DNA from: Orobanche coerulescens
Taxonomy: Eukaryota; Streptophyta; Magnoliopsida; Lamiales; Orobanchaceae
DNA: 64,000 nt
Assembly: GCA_033398695.1 (NCBI GenBank)
Contig: CM065811.1
Coordinates: forward strand, 116,297,501 to 116,361,500
Reading direction: 5' to 3'
Shown here: one piece after another, positions 29,175 through 41,948 of the stretch
Numbering within the stretch: the stretch's first letter is position 1
Layout: every line of letters begins with the position of its first letter
Made by a program: the position numbers and the translations under genes
The notes under the pieces: model-generated
The model's input: the letters and a program-made list of their open reading frames with translations, nothing else
The model's database searches: none
Told to the model about the DNA's origin: nothing

Positions 29175-29500
29175 TTAAATAGGTGATAGACTCGACCGTG
29201 TCCGCCTGACACGGTCGTGGCGCGCACTGGCCGGCAGGGACTCGACCGTGTCTCGCTAGACACGGTCGCGCCGCTGAGGGGCCTACCGATAGTGACTGTC
29301 CGCGGCGCTCGGCATTGACTCGACCGTGTCCTGGAACACGGTCGGGCCACTGGGCAGTCGCTAACGGCAAATCCGGAAGAGTTCGGCTCGGCCGTGCCAG
29401 ACGACACGGTCGGGTCCTGAGGCAGAGACTTCCGGCTTATCTGGACGAGTACGGCACGGGCCGTGTCGGACGACACGGCCGAGTTCGGCCGGCAGTGATC
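29175..29500 (-). promoter_or_regulatory. U3 array of CGACCGTGTC words and TATA-like box, element C 5' LTR
   Basis: Same array as at 23413-23725 but with fuller spacers. TATTTAAGG lies at about 29175-29181 on the minus strand. This copy would drive transcription of element C. Confidence 0.65.
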
Positions 29501-30189
29501 GGCCAATAACGAGCGGGTGAGCTAAAACGACCATAACTCTCTCGTCCGGACTCCGATTGACTCACCGTTCGAACCATTTGAAAGCTAACTCGATGCTCTA
29601 TAATATTGCAAAGATTCAGAATTTTTGGAGTTACCAAAAATTAATGGTGATCTAACAAAGTCGAACTCATACTTAGGAAAGTCGTTCAGTTATCCTGAAT
29701 TCAACAAAACGACACCGAAACCCGAACCTGAATACGAACCGAAGATACGGTTACGAAGTACTCACAAAGACGAATCTAAGAGCTAGTAGAACACACGATT
29801 CCGACCACCCGAAGGCTCGAAATTCGACAACGGAAGGTAATTACCCCAAACTTTGGGAAATTACGAAAATGGCCCAAATGCCCGAAAATCACCATACGAC
29901 AACGAATAATCAAACCGAAGCTCACAACACGTATAACAACGTCAAATGAACTTACGAAAAACCCCAAACGACAGTTTCGAACGAGATTCGCAAGAACCGA
30001 ACTCAAGCGCGGAAAAGTCGCTAAAAAGCACGGAACTCAACAAAGCAGCACCGAAACGAACTCAGATGACAAAAGTGCAGAATTAAATATTCTCCGAATG
30101 ACGAAACGGTCATGTGAGAGTCGTCAAAACAGACTCCGACCAAAAAAAGAAATTTACCGAAAATCGAAAATTGCGGATATTACATAAAC

Positions 30190-31800
30190 TACGAAGGACA
30201 ATAACAATGATGAAATGAATTCCATAACACGACTCAAAGCCGTTGAATTCAAAGAACGAATGGCGAAAGTTCAAGTGTTTTCCTGAAACGGCCAAGAACA
30301 CGATTCATCCCGACAAAACACGAAAACAGAATTCCAAGTCGAAATATGGATATACAATCCATAGAATATGTTTAACAACATCATTTAACCACAATCCATC
30401 CAACAAAAACGGATGGAAAACGAGATCGAGGACAAATCCCCCAAAAAGTCGATTCGAAGGAAATCAAGAAATATACTTTGATTCGACGAAGAACAATGGA
30501 TTAAATGATGTTAAACACAATAATACTACCAAGATTAATCATACCCATCATGAATTAATCAACAACACGGAACGAATCAGACAAAAATGCAAAAACCCCC
30601 AAATTCACGAAATTAGGGTTCTAAGGTAAGATTACCTTGATTCGTTGGATCAAAAGATGATAACGGATGATTGATAGATGATATGAACTCAAAAAGTTCG
30701 TGGAATTGTTGTTAAACAACATGGCTCCACGATCTCTAAGTCTCTAGCCGCGGAAGAGAAAGGTAGGAAATGAAAAACGAGATGAAATGTGACTGCTCTG
30801 TCACATTTATACTGGGCCGGAACTAGCGTGCGCTAGCCTTCCCGGACTAGCGTGCGCTATCGGCCGAGTACCCTCGGCCAGGGCCCGCACGACCCGGCAC
30901 CACCGACCAAACCTGCCGACCAAACCTGCCGACCCGACTCCCGCTAGCGTGCGCTACGGCCGGAACCCTGCGCGCGCTAGCCGACCTGTCCAGTAACCTA
31001 TGGACTAAAAAATTCGCCCATGTAACGTACGCTTGTCGGCCGACAGCGTGCGCTACCCCTGCCGGTTAGCGTGCGCTACGACCGACAGTAGCGTGCGCTA
31101 CCTGCCCATCCTGACTGAGTCCAGAACCTCAGAACCCACTGCCCAGACCCGATAGCGTGCGTTAGGCCAGCCGATAGCGTGCGCTACACCTGCCGGTTTG
31201 CGCGCGCAGCCTTCCGGCCAGAAGGCGCTTACGCCGGTTCTGCCGCACTGTCCGGCGGTGCCCGCAATCGTCCGGCGATCGCAACCGTCCGCCGATGCCG
31301 ACCACTGTGGCTCGACGACTCGATTTCCGAAAACGCACGGAACGAACACGATGAAAAGTTCGCGGACGACATCAACGACCCGAAATGAAAACATAATACA
31401 ATAATTAATCATACACGACCAAGAAACGGGTCGAGACAACAATTACAGATACGGATACCCGTAACTTTCAAGAAATTACAAAATGGCCCAAAACGCCCAG
31501 AAATCACGATACGTGATCGAATAACCAAAACGAAGTTCAAAACACGTCTAACAAAGTTAAACGGACTTACGGGAAACTCGAAACAACAGTTTCGAACGAG
31601 ATTCGCAAGAATCGAACTCAAGTGCGGAAAAGTCGCTAAAAAGCACGGAACTCAACAAAACGACACCGAAACGAACTCGGATGTCAAAAAGTGTAGAATT
31701 AATCATTCTCAGAATGACGAAACGGTCATGAGCGAGTCGTCAAAACGGACTCCGACCGAAAAAAGGAAATTTACCGAAAATCGAAATTACGGGTATTACA
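30190..31800 (-). repeat. element B 3' LTR, proximal part
   Basis: Continues the LTR after element C's duplication, from TACGAAGGACAATAAC to the end ATTACGGGTATTACA, then the polypurine stretch. Contains the U3 array. Confidence 0.88.
30805..31207 (-). promoter_or_regulatory. U3 array of TAGCGTGCGCTA words and TATA box, element B 3' LTR
   Basis: About eleven words such as TAGCGTGCGCTAC, GCGCGCGCTAG and ATAGCGTGCGTTAGG, separated by Pro-codon-like GC-rich spacers. TATAAAT on the minus strand (30805-30811) is about ten bases beyond the array. Confidence 0.7.
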
Positions 31801-34111
31801 TTCTACCCTCCTTGAAAGAAGTTTCGTCCCGAAACTTAAAACAAGTAGGGAGAAGCAATATTCCCTGCCAGGAAAGCTCAACGAGATACGCAAAAACCGA
31901 AAACTCGCGCCCGACGGCGAAACGCTACAAGAAACGCAAAGAGACATACGGCGTGAAAACACGCTCCACGACGACCGACACAACGCCACCGGTAGAAACA
32001 TAATAAAACCAACAAGTGACAAGCGTCAACAAACAGATAGTACAATCAAGTCGATTATCCGAACAGTCACAAAACACACAAACGAAAATCAATACGATTG
32101 ACCAACCCAAAGGTTCATCAATCAAAACGCGAGCCAAACGCTGAACAAATACGGAATTCCACCGCCTAAAGGTTTGAAGATCGAAAACGAGACTAATTTC
32201 CCGAACTGAAGGGAATTACGAAGGATCCTGAATGTTCACCAATCACGAAACGAGATCAATAAAAACCGAACAATCAAACGATCGAACCACAACGATTGAG
32301 ACAACAAAAATCGAAGAATCATGTTCGAATCACGAAGAACAATAAAGTTCAAACAACAACTCCCAGAATGATCTGGTGAGAACAACAAGACATGCATTCC
32401 CATAAGATCCACAGGAAAGGGAATAGCGATTGAAAAGTCACAACGACAAACGAGTTATCCCAAAACAATACCACCCTCGTTCGATCAATAAAAGCAAGGG
32501 ATAGGGAAAGTTAAGAAAATGTCAACGAACATAAACGAGTCGATAGAGTCGAAAATACAGAAATTCAAAATCCGATCTACGTCGAATAGAAGAGTTAATA
32601 GAACCAAATGATGTCACTTCCGAACAAGGTTCACAAGAATCGAACTGAACTCGAAAAAGTCACAGCGATAACTAGATCGACCCACAACAAGATCACAGCT
32701 CGTTTGGACGATGAAACCGAAATACAGAACAAGTTCAGAAAGTAACAACGAACATGAGCGAGTCGATAGAATGGAGAAAGAGAAAATACCGAGGTCAAAA
32801 TAGTACGGGTATTACCTCCAACCTCGTCCACGAAATTCACAAAAACGGGAGCAAGGTAACAAGACATTAAACAACCGACACATAACGGAACCATCACCGA
32901 TGCACACGGTCATACCAAACCAAGCTCTAACAGCTCGCACATGTGCGACAACGCAGAAATCACCACGAGGCGACAACATTTAACACCAACATCCCGCCTC
33001 TCACTGGGGGCTAACACAAAAAATGTGTGGAAAATGACTCAACACTCACACCGCCAATTCGATCATATTCGGGAGCAAATATCAAAATGACAACGCGAAC
33101 ATCATACATACATACCCAGCCCTCAAATGGGAATGGATAGGTTTTTAAAAAAAACGAAAACCTCCTTTTGAAAATAATTTAGAAGAACACCGGTTGATCT
33201 TGAGTATCACCTTTCAAAAAGTACAAACGTGAAACATCATTATCGAGACTTTGGAGAACCATTCCGCATTTGATAAAAATGAGGACACTTTCTATTAGTG
33301 AAAACTTTCAGAATATTCGACCCTCGGGTCTAAATAAAAGTGGTTCTAAAACATTGAAAATATCTCAAAGCATTTTGGTCCTCGAAGTAGAATTTTTTTG
33401 AAATATATTGTGGCAACTTGGATGTACCACAAGAAAATAACTCATTTGAAAAGTATGTCTCGAAATTTATTTTTCTAAGATACTCAAGGTTTTCAAAAAT
33501 CCAATAGGCCAGAATGCCCAAAACTCACACATATCGACGTTCACTAAAACAACTCCTAGTACACGCATCAAAACATTTAAAATCAAGACAATACATGTCT
33601 TTAAACGGAAATAAACGATAAAATACCACATTCAGAACAAAACCACTGACCCCATTCGAGGCCTCTAAGGACCCCCCCGCACTATCTAGTGAACAAGTCG
33701 AACGTGTATAAGCACAAAGCTTCCACAAGAGAACTTGTAAAACGTGCAAATCGATTCGAAAATCACCAGCAACGGACAAAAACAACAATCAAAAGACATC
33801 ACAAGCGACGACACTCCTCGTATAAATCAAATACGAGAGTCGATTAAATACATATCGTGAAATCAAAATCCACATAAGGATTCCATCACTTAACAAATAA
33901 TCATAAAAATAGCTCGTGTCACACGAGGCACAACACAAAGAAGGGAGACTTACTTCCACAGGTCGCACGAAGATGATGATCGCCCCACGATACTAATCAC
34001 GACCAACAAACTCAAACGACGCTTCGCGACACGACTCAGTCAGATAAAATCCGACGAAACAAGACTCAAACAACACGACTTGACCCGACAGCCTAGGTTT
34101 CCTCAACCTAA
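31801..34111 (-). other. internal region of element B, no coding
   Basis: Related in sequence to the interior of element C over much of its length (shared GAAGTTTCGTCCCGAAAC start and AGCTCTAACAGCTCGCAC block). No retroviral-type protein frame was found on either strand. Confidence 0.75.
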
Positions 34112-34123
34112 GCTCCGATACCA
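34112..34123 (-). other. primer-binding site, element B
   Basis: TGGTATCGGAGC on the minus strand, four bases from the LTR. Confidence 0.85.
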
Positions 34124-34547
34124 TTTATGTAACACCCCCAATCTGCTCAGGGATATTACACACCGTAGAACCTTTCCTCAAGGATATTTATGTAACGCCC
34201 CCAATCTGTTCAGGGATATTACACGCCATAGAACCTTTCCTCAAGGATCTACCAGGCTGGTAACGACATATAACAACTCAACCATGCCCTTAAGGCTAAA
34301 ATGACTCGGTAGACTGATTTGGTCTTTCAATAAATACATACAACTCAAATACAACTCATGCCCACGCAGGGGTCAAAACACAACCACACCCGTACAATGG
34401 GAAAAATATAGCAGCGGAAAATAAAGTACAACTGAACCAATACACGATGTACGGTTTCTCATGTGATTAGTATCGATCATCTTTCATCATCCTTCGTGCC
34501 GACCCTGTGTTATGCTCCAAAACCTGAATGCAAAAATAGACATCCAC

Positions 34548-34590
34548 CCCCCGAATACTCGGGGGTTAGCAAAACTCCACTGTTTTGCTA
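34548..34590 (-). other. twin hairpin in element B 5' LTR
   Basis: Identical stems and loops to 20098-20140. Confidence 0.65.
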
Positions 34591-35196
34591 GTGCAAGAAC
34601 AAAGTGCAAATACGAGCCATACAATTCACATTCCACGAATAACAATAACCAAGGATCCTCAAAGATCCAAACGAAACGAAAAGCACTTCCCGAGGCAATA
34701 ATTTGAGAAAACGTTCTAAAATCGAAAGATCACAAATCAATGGAAAAATTTATAAAAACAGTTTAGAATGCCATCGAGAGTTTTAATAGAAAACAATTTA
34801 GGATTATCAAATCCTACTTTTCAAAACCCAAAAGACAAAAGAGGTCACCGCCCCAAAAGTTTACTTTCCGTAAAATAATCTTTACCAAACCGTTGGGATT
34901 TTAGCCCCAAATCCGTCAAATGACCTTTACAAAAATGTTGGGATTTTAGCCCCAATCTCATCAACTCACAGTACACAAGAACGACCACAAGGTTCGTCTC
35001 CCAACATCAAAATCCACAAATAAAGGATTTAAAACAAACAACAAAATACCCTAGTGCCATCCTAGCTAAGTAAGCCAAACGAACAACTTACCTCTTACAC
35101 ACTTAGTCGATGCATGCAATCATGAAAACCATTCAAAAGCACTCATTTCCGGAAATGCCATAATCAAATCACATTTGCAAAATGCACCACAATTAA

Positions 35197-35330
35197 CCGC
35201 GGATCCACCCCTCTGTGGACCCCTACCGAGTCCCCGTCGGATCTAACCCATAGAGGTTAAAAGCAAGCTCGCGGATCCACCCCTCCGTGGACCCCTACCG
35301 AGACCCCGTCGGATCTAACCCATAGTGAGC
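35197..35330 (-). repeat. minisatellite in element B 5' LTR
   Basis: Two units of about 72 bp with GCGGATCCACCCCT and CCCCGTCGGATCTAACC. Confidence 0.8.
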
Positions 35331-36421
35331 ATACACACACACGTTACTCATACAATAATATGCTAAGAATGTAAGTTCATTAAGGATACTCACTAGAGAT
35401 GGCCACTAACTCGACACCATTATCAAACTCTTAAAAAACACAATAACAAGATTAAGTACGGAATACACGATTCCATAATCTTTAAACAACAGGGATATCA
35501 TCAAAGCCTTCAACGTTCAAAATGACCAAATCATATTCAATTCCCAAATACACCGTTCATAAAACACACACGCGTTTTGAAAGAGAGCCTTTAACGAGGC
35601 CAAACTGAAATCTTTTGAAACTTCATTTCAAACAACCAAACAAACACACCAAGACGATCACCGATCATCATATCCATAAAATAAGAAAAGTATGGACAAG
35701 GTACTTGCCTCGGATAAGAACAACGCGGAGAATCGACCGAAGTAGGTTGGCCCGAACCGACTACAAACCCGCCGACTCCACCGAACGCCAACTCACGTTC
35801 ATAAACTATGAAGGACAATAACAACGATGAAATGAATTCCATAACACGACTCAAAGCCGTTGAATTCAAAGAACGAATGGCGAAAGTTCAAGTGTTTTCC
35901 CGAAACGGCCAAGAACACGATTCATCCCGACAAAACACGAAAACGGAATTCCAAGTCGAAATATGGATATACAATCCATAAAATATGTTTAACAACATCA
36001 TTTAACCACAATCCATCCAACAAAAACGGATGGAAAACGAGATCGAGGACAAATCCCCCAAAAAGTCGATACGAAGAAAATGAAGAAACATACTTCGATT
36101 CAACGAAGAACAATGGATTAAATGATGTTAAACATAATAATACTACCAAGAGTAATCATACCCATCATGAATTAATCAACAACACGGAACGAATCGGACA
36201 AAAATGCAAAAACCCCCAAATTCACGAAATTAGGGTTCTAAGGTAAGATTACCTTGATTCGCTGGATCAAAGGATGATAACGGATGATTGATAGATGATA
36301 TGAACTCAAAAACTTCGTGGATTTGTTGTTAAACAACATGGCTCCACGATCTCTAAGTCTCCAGCCGCGGAAGAGAAAGGTAGGAAATGAAAAACGAGAT
36401 GAAATGTGACTGCTCTCACAC

Positions 36422-36851
36422 ATTTATACTGGGCCGGAACTAGCGTGCGCTAGCCTTCTCGGACTAGCGTGCGCTATCGGCCGGTATCGGCCGAGTACCC
36501 TCGGCCAGCGCCCGCACGACCCGGCACCACCGACCAAACCTGCCGACCCGACTCCCGCTAGCGTGCGCTATGGCCGGAACCCTGCGCGCGCTAGCCGACC
36601 TGTCCAGTAACCTCTGGACTAAAAAGTTCGCCCAGGTAACGTACGCTAGTCGGCCGACAGCGTGCGCTACCCCTGCCGGTTAGCGTGCGCTACGACCGAC
36701 AGTAGCGTGCGCTACCTGCCGATCCTGACCGAGTCCAGAACCTCAGAACCCCACTGCCCAGACCCGATAGCGTGCGTTAGGCCAGCCGATAGCGTGCGCT
36801 ACACCTGCCGGTTAGCGCGCGCAGCCTTCCAGCCGTAGCGTGCGCTACGCC
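36422..36851 (-). promoter_or_regulatory. U3 array of TAGCGTGCGCTA words and TATA box, element B 5' LTR
   Basis: TATAAAT on the minus strand at 36422-36428, with the array starting a dozen bases upstream of it. This copy has one more word (CGTAGCGTGCGCTACG near 36834) than the 3' LTR at the same place. Confidence 0.7.
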
Positions 36852-37429
36852 GGTTCCTGCCGCACCTGTCCGGCCGGTGCCCGCAATCGTCCGGCCAGTC
36901 CCGCAACCGTCCGGCCAGTACCCGACCTCCAGGACTCGACGACTCGATTTCCGAAAACGCACGGAACGAACACGACGAAAAGTTCGCGGACGACATCAAT
37001 GACCCGAAATGAAAACATAATACAATAATTAATCATAGGCGACCAAGAAACGGGTCGAGACAACAATTACAGATACGGATACCCATAACTTTCAAGAAAT
37101 TACAAAATAGCCCAAAACGCCCGGAAATCACGATACGTGATCGAATAACCAAACCGAAGTTCACAACACGTCTAACAAAGTTAAACGGACTTACGGGAAA
37201 CTCGAAACAGCAGTTTCGAACGAGATTCGCATGAATCGAACTCAAGTGCGGAAAAGTCGCTAAAAAGCACGGAACTCAACAAAACGACACCGAAACGAAC
37301 TCGGATGTCAAAAAGTGTAGAATTAATCATTCTCAGAATGACGAAACGGTCATGAGCGAGTCGTCAAAACGGACTCCGACCGAAAAAAGGAAATTTACCG
37401 AAAATCGAAATTACGGGTATTACATGTTG

Positions 37430-37960
37430 TGCGTTGTGTTGCATATAATGTTGGGCATATTATTGATGATATTAGTTGAATGTGTTGTGTCTTGATTGTT
37501 GTTGATAATGTGAGATGGTGTATAAAAACTGCAGGTGCAAAAAAATAGGTTTTGGGATCCTAAAATCTGATTTTTTTTTATCTTAGGTTTTAGCCGACGA
37601 CCTTTACAACAGTCGTCGGCTAAAGTATATTATTTTTTTTAAAAAAAATGTTTTAGTCGACGACTATTGTTAAATGTCGTCGGCTAAAGTATATTACTTT
37701 TTTTATTTTGAAAAAACTTTAGCCGACGACATTTTTTCTCAGTCGTCGGCTAAAGATTAGAGGTTTAGCCGACGACACTAAGTCGTTGGCTAAACTTTAA
37801 CCGACAACTATAAAAATCATCGGCTAAACTTTAGCCGACGGCTAAAGGTCGTCGGCACCTTGGCCGACGAATATCGGCCGACGGTTTTTTAGCCGATGAC
37901 TGAAAGGATTAGCCGACGACACTGAACTTTAGCCGACGACTTAAAGTCGTCGGCTAAACC
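37430..37960. repeat. right GCCGACGAC repeats of CACTA 2
   Basis: From about 37580 on, TTTAGCCGACGAC and GTCGTCGGCTAAA alternate, making several potential hairpins with short AT-rich loops. Before that lies about 150 bp of simple TG-rich sequence. The CACTA resumes for 11 bp after element D. Confidence 0.8.
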
Positions 37961-38230
37961 CCCGATGTAATACCTCCGGTATTCCATGCTTGATTACTTT
38001 GTACTGTATGAATGTTTGGTAATATGACGTCATTTCTATTTATGTATTCCATTGAGTGCTATATAATTGTACAATGTGAACGAAACGAGGGTGACACACC
38101 TTGATGCCGTGAGACGATCGTCGGTGCGAATATGACGGTGGCCAACGTCTTGTTCCCCGATAATTGTTGACGAGCGGAAGGGATGGTCACCCGAGATGGT
38201 TAGAATGTGTTTGAGGCTAAAATTTCTGTC

Positions 38231-38563
38231 TAACGTACGCTATAACCCATGCCTAACGTACGCTAAATTTCAATGGTTACGTACGTTAAGGCAGCCACAT
38301 TACGTACGTAACGGGTAGGTCGGTCTCCCGACCAGAATCTTCCTTTGACACGGACAGGGCTACTTTCGGCGGGCTAGATGACAAACGAGTCAACTGTTTG
38401 TTACGTACGTAATGCCCAAGAATTAACGTACGTAACACTTGGGCACATTTCGGGCAGTTAGTTCCTTACGTACGTTGTCATCGCACTGTTACGTACGTAA
38501 TACACCTTACGTACGTAACACTCTTATCGTTAACGTACGTTATCTAAATCCAGTTTTATAAAA
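38231..38563 (+). promoter_or_regulatory. U3 palindrome array and TATA box, element D 5' LTR
   Basis: About ten words of the TTACGTACGTAA or CTAACGTACGCTA form in two groups around a GC-rich linker, then TATAAAA at 38557-38563. The word is the same as in element A. Confidence 0.72.
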
Positions 38564-39879
38564 TGATAACTCCCTTCTTCATTTGCACGTCCCAACACCA
38601 AGTCACTACTACCCTTGGAGAAATTCCTAGCCCTATACCCGGTTCTTAAGCCTTAAACACTTGAATTAACATTGAGGAGGTAGATTCTTGAGCTTCGGTG
38701 AAGATTATCCAAGTCGTTCAAGTCACTTCTCGTTCTCCTCGTAGTTCTTGTGAATCCGTCAACTATCTTCACTATTCTTCTTCTTCCAAAGGTAAGCCAC
38801 CAATCCTGGAGTTATATCTTGATGTTTTCTTAGTTATACTTGTTATATTGCGGGTATGGGGTAGATTTTGCTAAACTTCGTAGACAATCTTGTCGATGAA
38901 ATTGTGGTAACCGTAAATTCCGTTTCTTATATGTTTAGTTTCATACAAACGAAATTTCACTTCAAATCATCACTAGGAATGTAAAATTTGACGAATCAAT
39001 TGTGGGGAAATTCATAGTAATCCGTCACCGTATGTTCCATTGTTCGTAGCTACCCTCACCTTTGATTTTTGACACTTAGCAAAACTAAGGAAGTAATTCG
39101 ATAGTATAATCAATATGGGTTGTTAAACCACCAGAGTTATTGTGCAATAAAATCCGTCGATTGTAGTATTCGGAATATAGAATTATAATAGAAAGCATAG
39201 GATTCGATTTCGCCATAATAATTCATTGACAACCGAAGAATGGTAGGATTATCTTCTTGAATAAATCGATATACCTAATGTTAACTATAAGATTGAACTA
39301 GATAATGGTACACGACACTTGAAAACTTGGAAACGATACTCATACCGACAATTAAAACTACACTAGGAATCCGGTTAAGAAAGGGAGACTAGTTTTATTC
39401 ATTATGGTCCGTACGAAGGGTTAATCGGATGTTTCGTGGCTAGGTTAAGCTCGAGCGGGCGTGGGGACTTCGTCATCATAAAGCACCTACTATCGGATCA
39501 CAGGCAAGTGAAATCTTGCTCGTGAATTTCTAATATCAATGTTATACCGTATGTGTGTACGTGCCATTTTGATAAAAGCCGACGTTGTCTTTCTCTAAAG
39601 ATATATAAATGGGCCGATGTGTTGGGGATAAAACCTGTATGGTACCCGCGTGGAAATGTGTAAGGGGGTAAGACCCGAATTGGGCACCTATGTTCCGGGG
39701 TATTCCCGTGTGGATACTTCCGTGACCCTTGGTTGCGACCTTGGGGGTTTATGTGATAAAGAGAGAGACACGTCGGTTAAGTGGTGAAATATTCCTTGTG
39801 ATTACTAGGTACGGTGATTGTAAAAATGTCGTATACTGTTGTTAGTAGTTGTTATTTGATATGCATTCTCTGACTCTGG

Positions 39880-39905
39880 TTACAGGTATGACTCGTCATA
39901 CTGTA
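39880..39905 (+). other. imperfect hairpin, element D 5' LTR
   Basis: TTACAGGTATGA, loop CTCG, TCATACTGTAA. The 3' LTR copy forms a perfect 13-bp stem; this copy lacks bases at the CCTGG and CCAGG positions. Confidence 0.5.
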
Positions 39906-40202
39906 AAATTGTTCATCATGTGCGGGACATTCTAGGGGTCCGGACTTGAGCGGTGTTGGGATTATCTTTAACCGTTGCTTAAATTGGAATAAATTATTTT
40001 CTTTGGAAAAACATTTGTTGTGTAATAATTCTTCGAATTACATTTTTTCCTTAAATCTTTCGTTTCACGTCATGTAACCCTTGAATTTGAGGTTTTATCA
40101 CGATTTTCTTAAAATGCCTATTTTTTTAATTAGCCTTGTGGGTCCCACGTGGGATTCACGGCACTGTAATACCTCGGGATATTTTGGGGGTGTTACAGAA
40201 AA

Positions 40203-40214
40203 TGGTATCAGAGA
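40203..40214 (+). other. primer-binding site, element D
   Basis: TGGTATCAGAGA, eleven of twelve bases of the initiator-Met site. Confidence 0.85.
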
Positions 40215-40386
40215 GAAACTCCTGGTTGAATAAACTTTTTCCTATTTCTTTTTTTTTAAAAAAAATCCAACACCCCAAGCGATCGAAGCTCCTCATGGGA
40301 ATGCAAGTAAGTGATATGTGTGTGTTTCTATTTTGTGCAATATTTAATTTAAACCATGCGTGGAACTGGCTTTAGATTAATACCGT

Positions 40387-41940
40387 TAGCGATGGCACGC
40401 CGAGGAGCTAAAAGGGTGGTGAATGACGCTGGGGTTCCGCGCGAACCACAATGAGGACGGAACACCGCCGAGACCCATCCTGCTGGGGGCCACCGCCACC
40501 GCTAATCAAAATGATCGAAGCGAACGCCGTAACAACAACCCGGAGGCATGGATCCAACTTTTGTTCAGCCCTTGCTCGTGCTATCGCCATGGGAATTGCT
40601 CGTGTCAATCAAAGCGGAACGGATACCGGTCATCAATGTGGAGAAAACGCAGAAGGGATCGATGGTCGAGAGATGTCAAGGCTAGGCCTCCATTATTTGA
40701 CGACAGAGAGAAACACGTGGACGATCGGATTTCAAATGGAGACCGCCTTGAAGTAATCGGATGCCCGTAAAATGTAAAGGTGCCGCTCGAATTAATCAAC
40801 TTCGTGACACCGCTTCACGATGGTGGAGAACTTACGAGCCGAGGACCGAGTGGTCGGGTGGACCGAATTTGCCCGACTACTACGGAGCGAGTAATCGTCC
40901 CGAATCAGCCCGAACCGCTCGTGCACGAGACTTTTGATGCCGCCCGCAGAACATGCGATTGCAGAGATCATTCGGGCCTACCGAACCGAGCTAAGTTACA
41001 TCTCCCGATGGTTCCATCGAAGATCAACGAATATGCCATCTTGCACTGAGAGGTTACCGGGAGGATGTACAACGCTATGCCGCCGGATTTCATTGCACCA
41101 CCCGAGAGCATACGAGGACGTAGTCACAAAGATATGCCGACAGATTGTTAATACCGACATCGGGCATAACTCAAGAAGCGAAGACATCGATCAGCCTCGG
41201 GAACAACAACAAAACGAATTCGGGACCCGCATCTTCTTTTAAGTCGGCGGTTTCGTACCAACGAATGGGTGTATCCGATCGGCCTTACTGTAGGGACTGT
41301 TTCAATTGTGGCATGACCGGCATACTAAGGATCGGTGTCAAGACGGCCACCAAATGTTTCACTTGCGGAAAGAGTGGACACATGTCTCGTTATTCTTTGG
41401 CGGGCCAATTCCGCTCGAGCCCGGCCTTCGCAACCAAGTCAACAAGGCTCTGTGCAATCCCTCAGACGCCCGCTGCTTTCCAACTACCGATCTCCATCCC
41501 ACTGTAACCAACCACCACCGCACGGTGCCGGACGAGGCCGTGGGCGCGGCGGAGGTACCTCGTCCTTCTCGGAGTCGTGCCGTCTCGTGTATTTGAGCCG
41601 AGGGCTACGGATGGTCACTGCCACCTATTTTAGGTACTCTTCTTGTTAACTCTCGGCGGTGCATGTACTATTTGATACCTGAGCCACCCATTCGTTTATA
41701 TACATGGAATGTGTTGAACGCTTAAATCTTGTTTGTGTACCTTGTGATCCCTTTACCGTAAAACTACCCGAGGGTAGTAGATTAAGCGGTGATCAAAGGT
41801 TCGAGGCTCGGATCTGCATCAACGATCACACTTGGACCGCTAATCTTATGGTCTTCCCGCCCGAATGAAGATATCATATTAGGTATTGACTGGATGCCAT
41901 TGCGTAACGATCTTGGATACCTATCACTGACTATCTCCAT
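40387..41940 (+). pseudogene. gag: gag and protease region of element D, broken
   Basis: Fragments in different frames. A capsid-like part lies at 40560-41060. A zinc knuckle near 41357-41392 reads CFTCGKSGHMSRYS; its final Cys is replaced. A protease-like part at 41670-41930 has the active-site Asp-Thr followed by a TGA where Gly is expected, then a hydrophobic THSFIY stretch. Gag would form the particle and the protease would cut the polyprotein. The region is dead as read. Single-base losses in C or G runs contribute to frame changes. Confidence 0.75.
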
Positions 41941-41948
41941 TTCGGCTC

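Larger units (their letters stand above)
21373..30184 (-). mobile_element. element C: non-coding LTR retrotransposon inside element B's LTR
   Basis: A minus-strand element flanked by TAAAC (21368-21372 and 30185-30189). Its LTRs are 3035 bp (21373-24407) and 3050 bp (27135-30184), and its 2.7-kb interior has no recognisable coding. The LTR extremities, primer site, polypurine stretch and internal start are clearly related to element B, so they are sister subfamilies. The U3 array is entirely different (CGACCGTGTC type rather than TAGCGTGCGCTA). This is the innermost and therefore youngest insertion of the B branch. Confidence 0.88.
27135..30184 (-). repeat. 5' LTR of element C
   Basis: Contains the twin hairpin (27518-27560), the six-unit minisatellite (27885-28250), the U3 array (29187-29500) and the TGTAATATCCGC start at its right end. 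It is the fuller of the two LTRs at most indel differences. Confidence 0.88.
19678..37424 (-). mobile_element. element B: non-coding LTR retrotransposon (LARD-like), split by element C
   Basis: A minus-strand element flanked by TGTTG (19673-19677 and 37425-37429). The 5' LTR is 34128-37424; the 3' LTR is in two parts, 19678-21372 and 30190-31800, because element C inserted in it. The two LTRs total 3.30 and 3.31 kb. The 2.3-kb interior (31801-34127) has no gag or pol. Ends are TGTAATACCCGT-like at the 5' side and GGGGGTGTTACA at the 3' side. Primer site and polypurine stretch (complement of TTCTACCCTCCTT) match a Tekay-type partner. Confidence 0.88.
34128..37424 (-). repeat. 5' LTR of element B
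   Basis: An uninterrupted 3.3-kb copy. It contains the duplicated 63-bp tip (second TGTAAC at 34191), twin hairpin (34548-34590), minisatellite (35197-35330) and U3 array (36440-36851). It is the best reference for the broken 3' LTR and for the partial copy at 60185. Confidence 0.88.
37966..40197 (+). repeat. 5' LTR of element D
   Basis: 2232 bp. Order: array (38231-38543), TATAAAA, leader, CAAAGGTAAGCC donor-like site (about 38790), GC-rich block (39600-39760), imperfect hairpin (39880-39905), then TTGTGGGTCCCACGTGGG and the end. Confidence 0.9.

Noticed and set aside
40423..40770. Overlapping plus-strand frames of about 100 codons at the start of element D's interior
   Set aside because: Only scattered parts match gag and the frames disagree. 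Kept as one broken gag region rather than separate genes.
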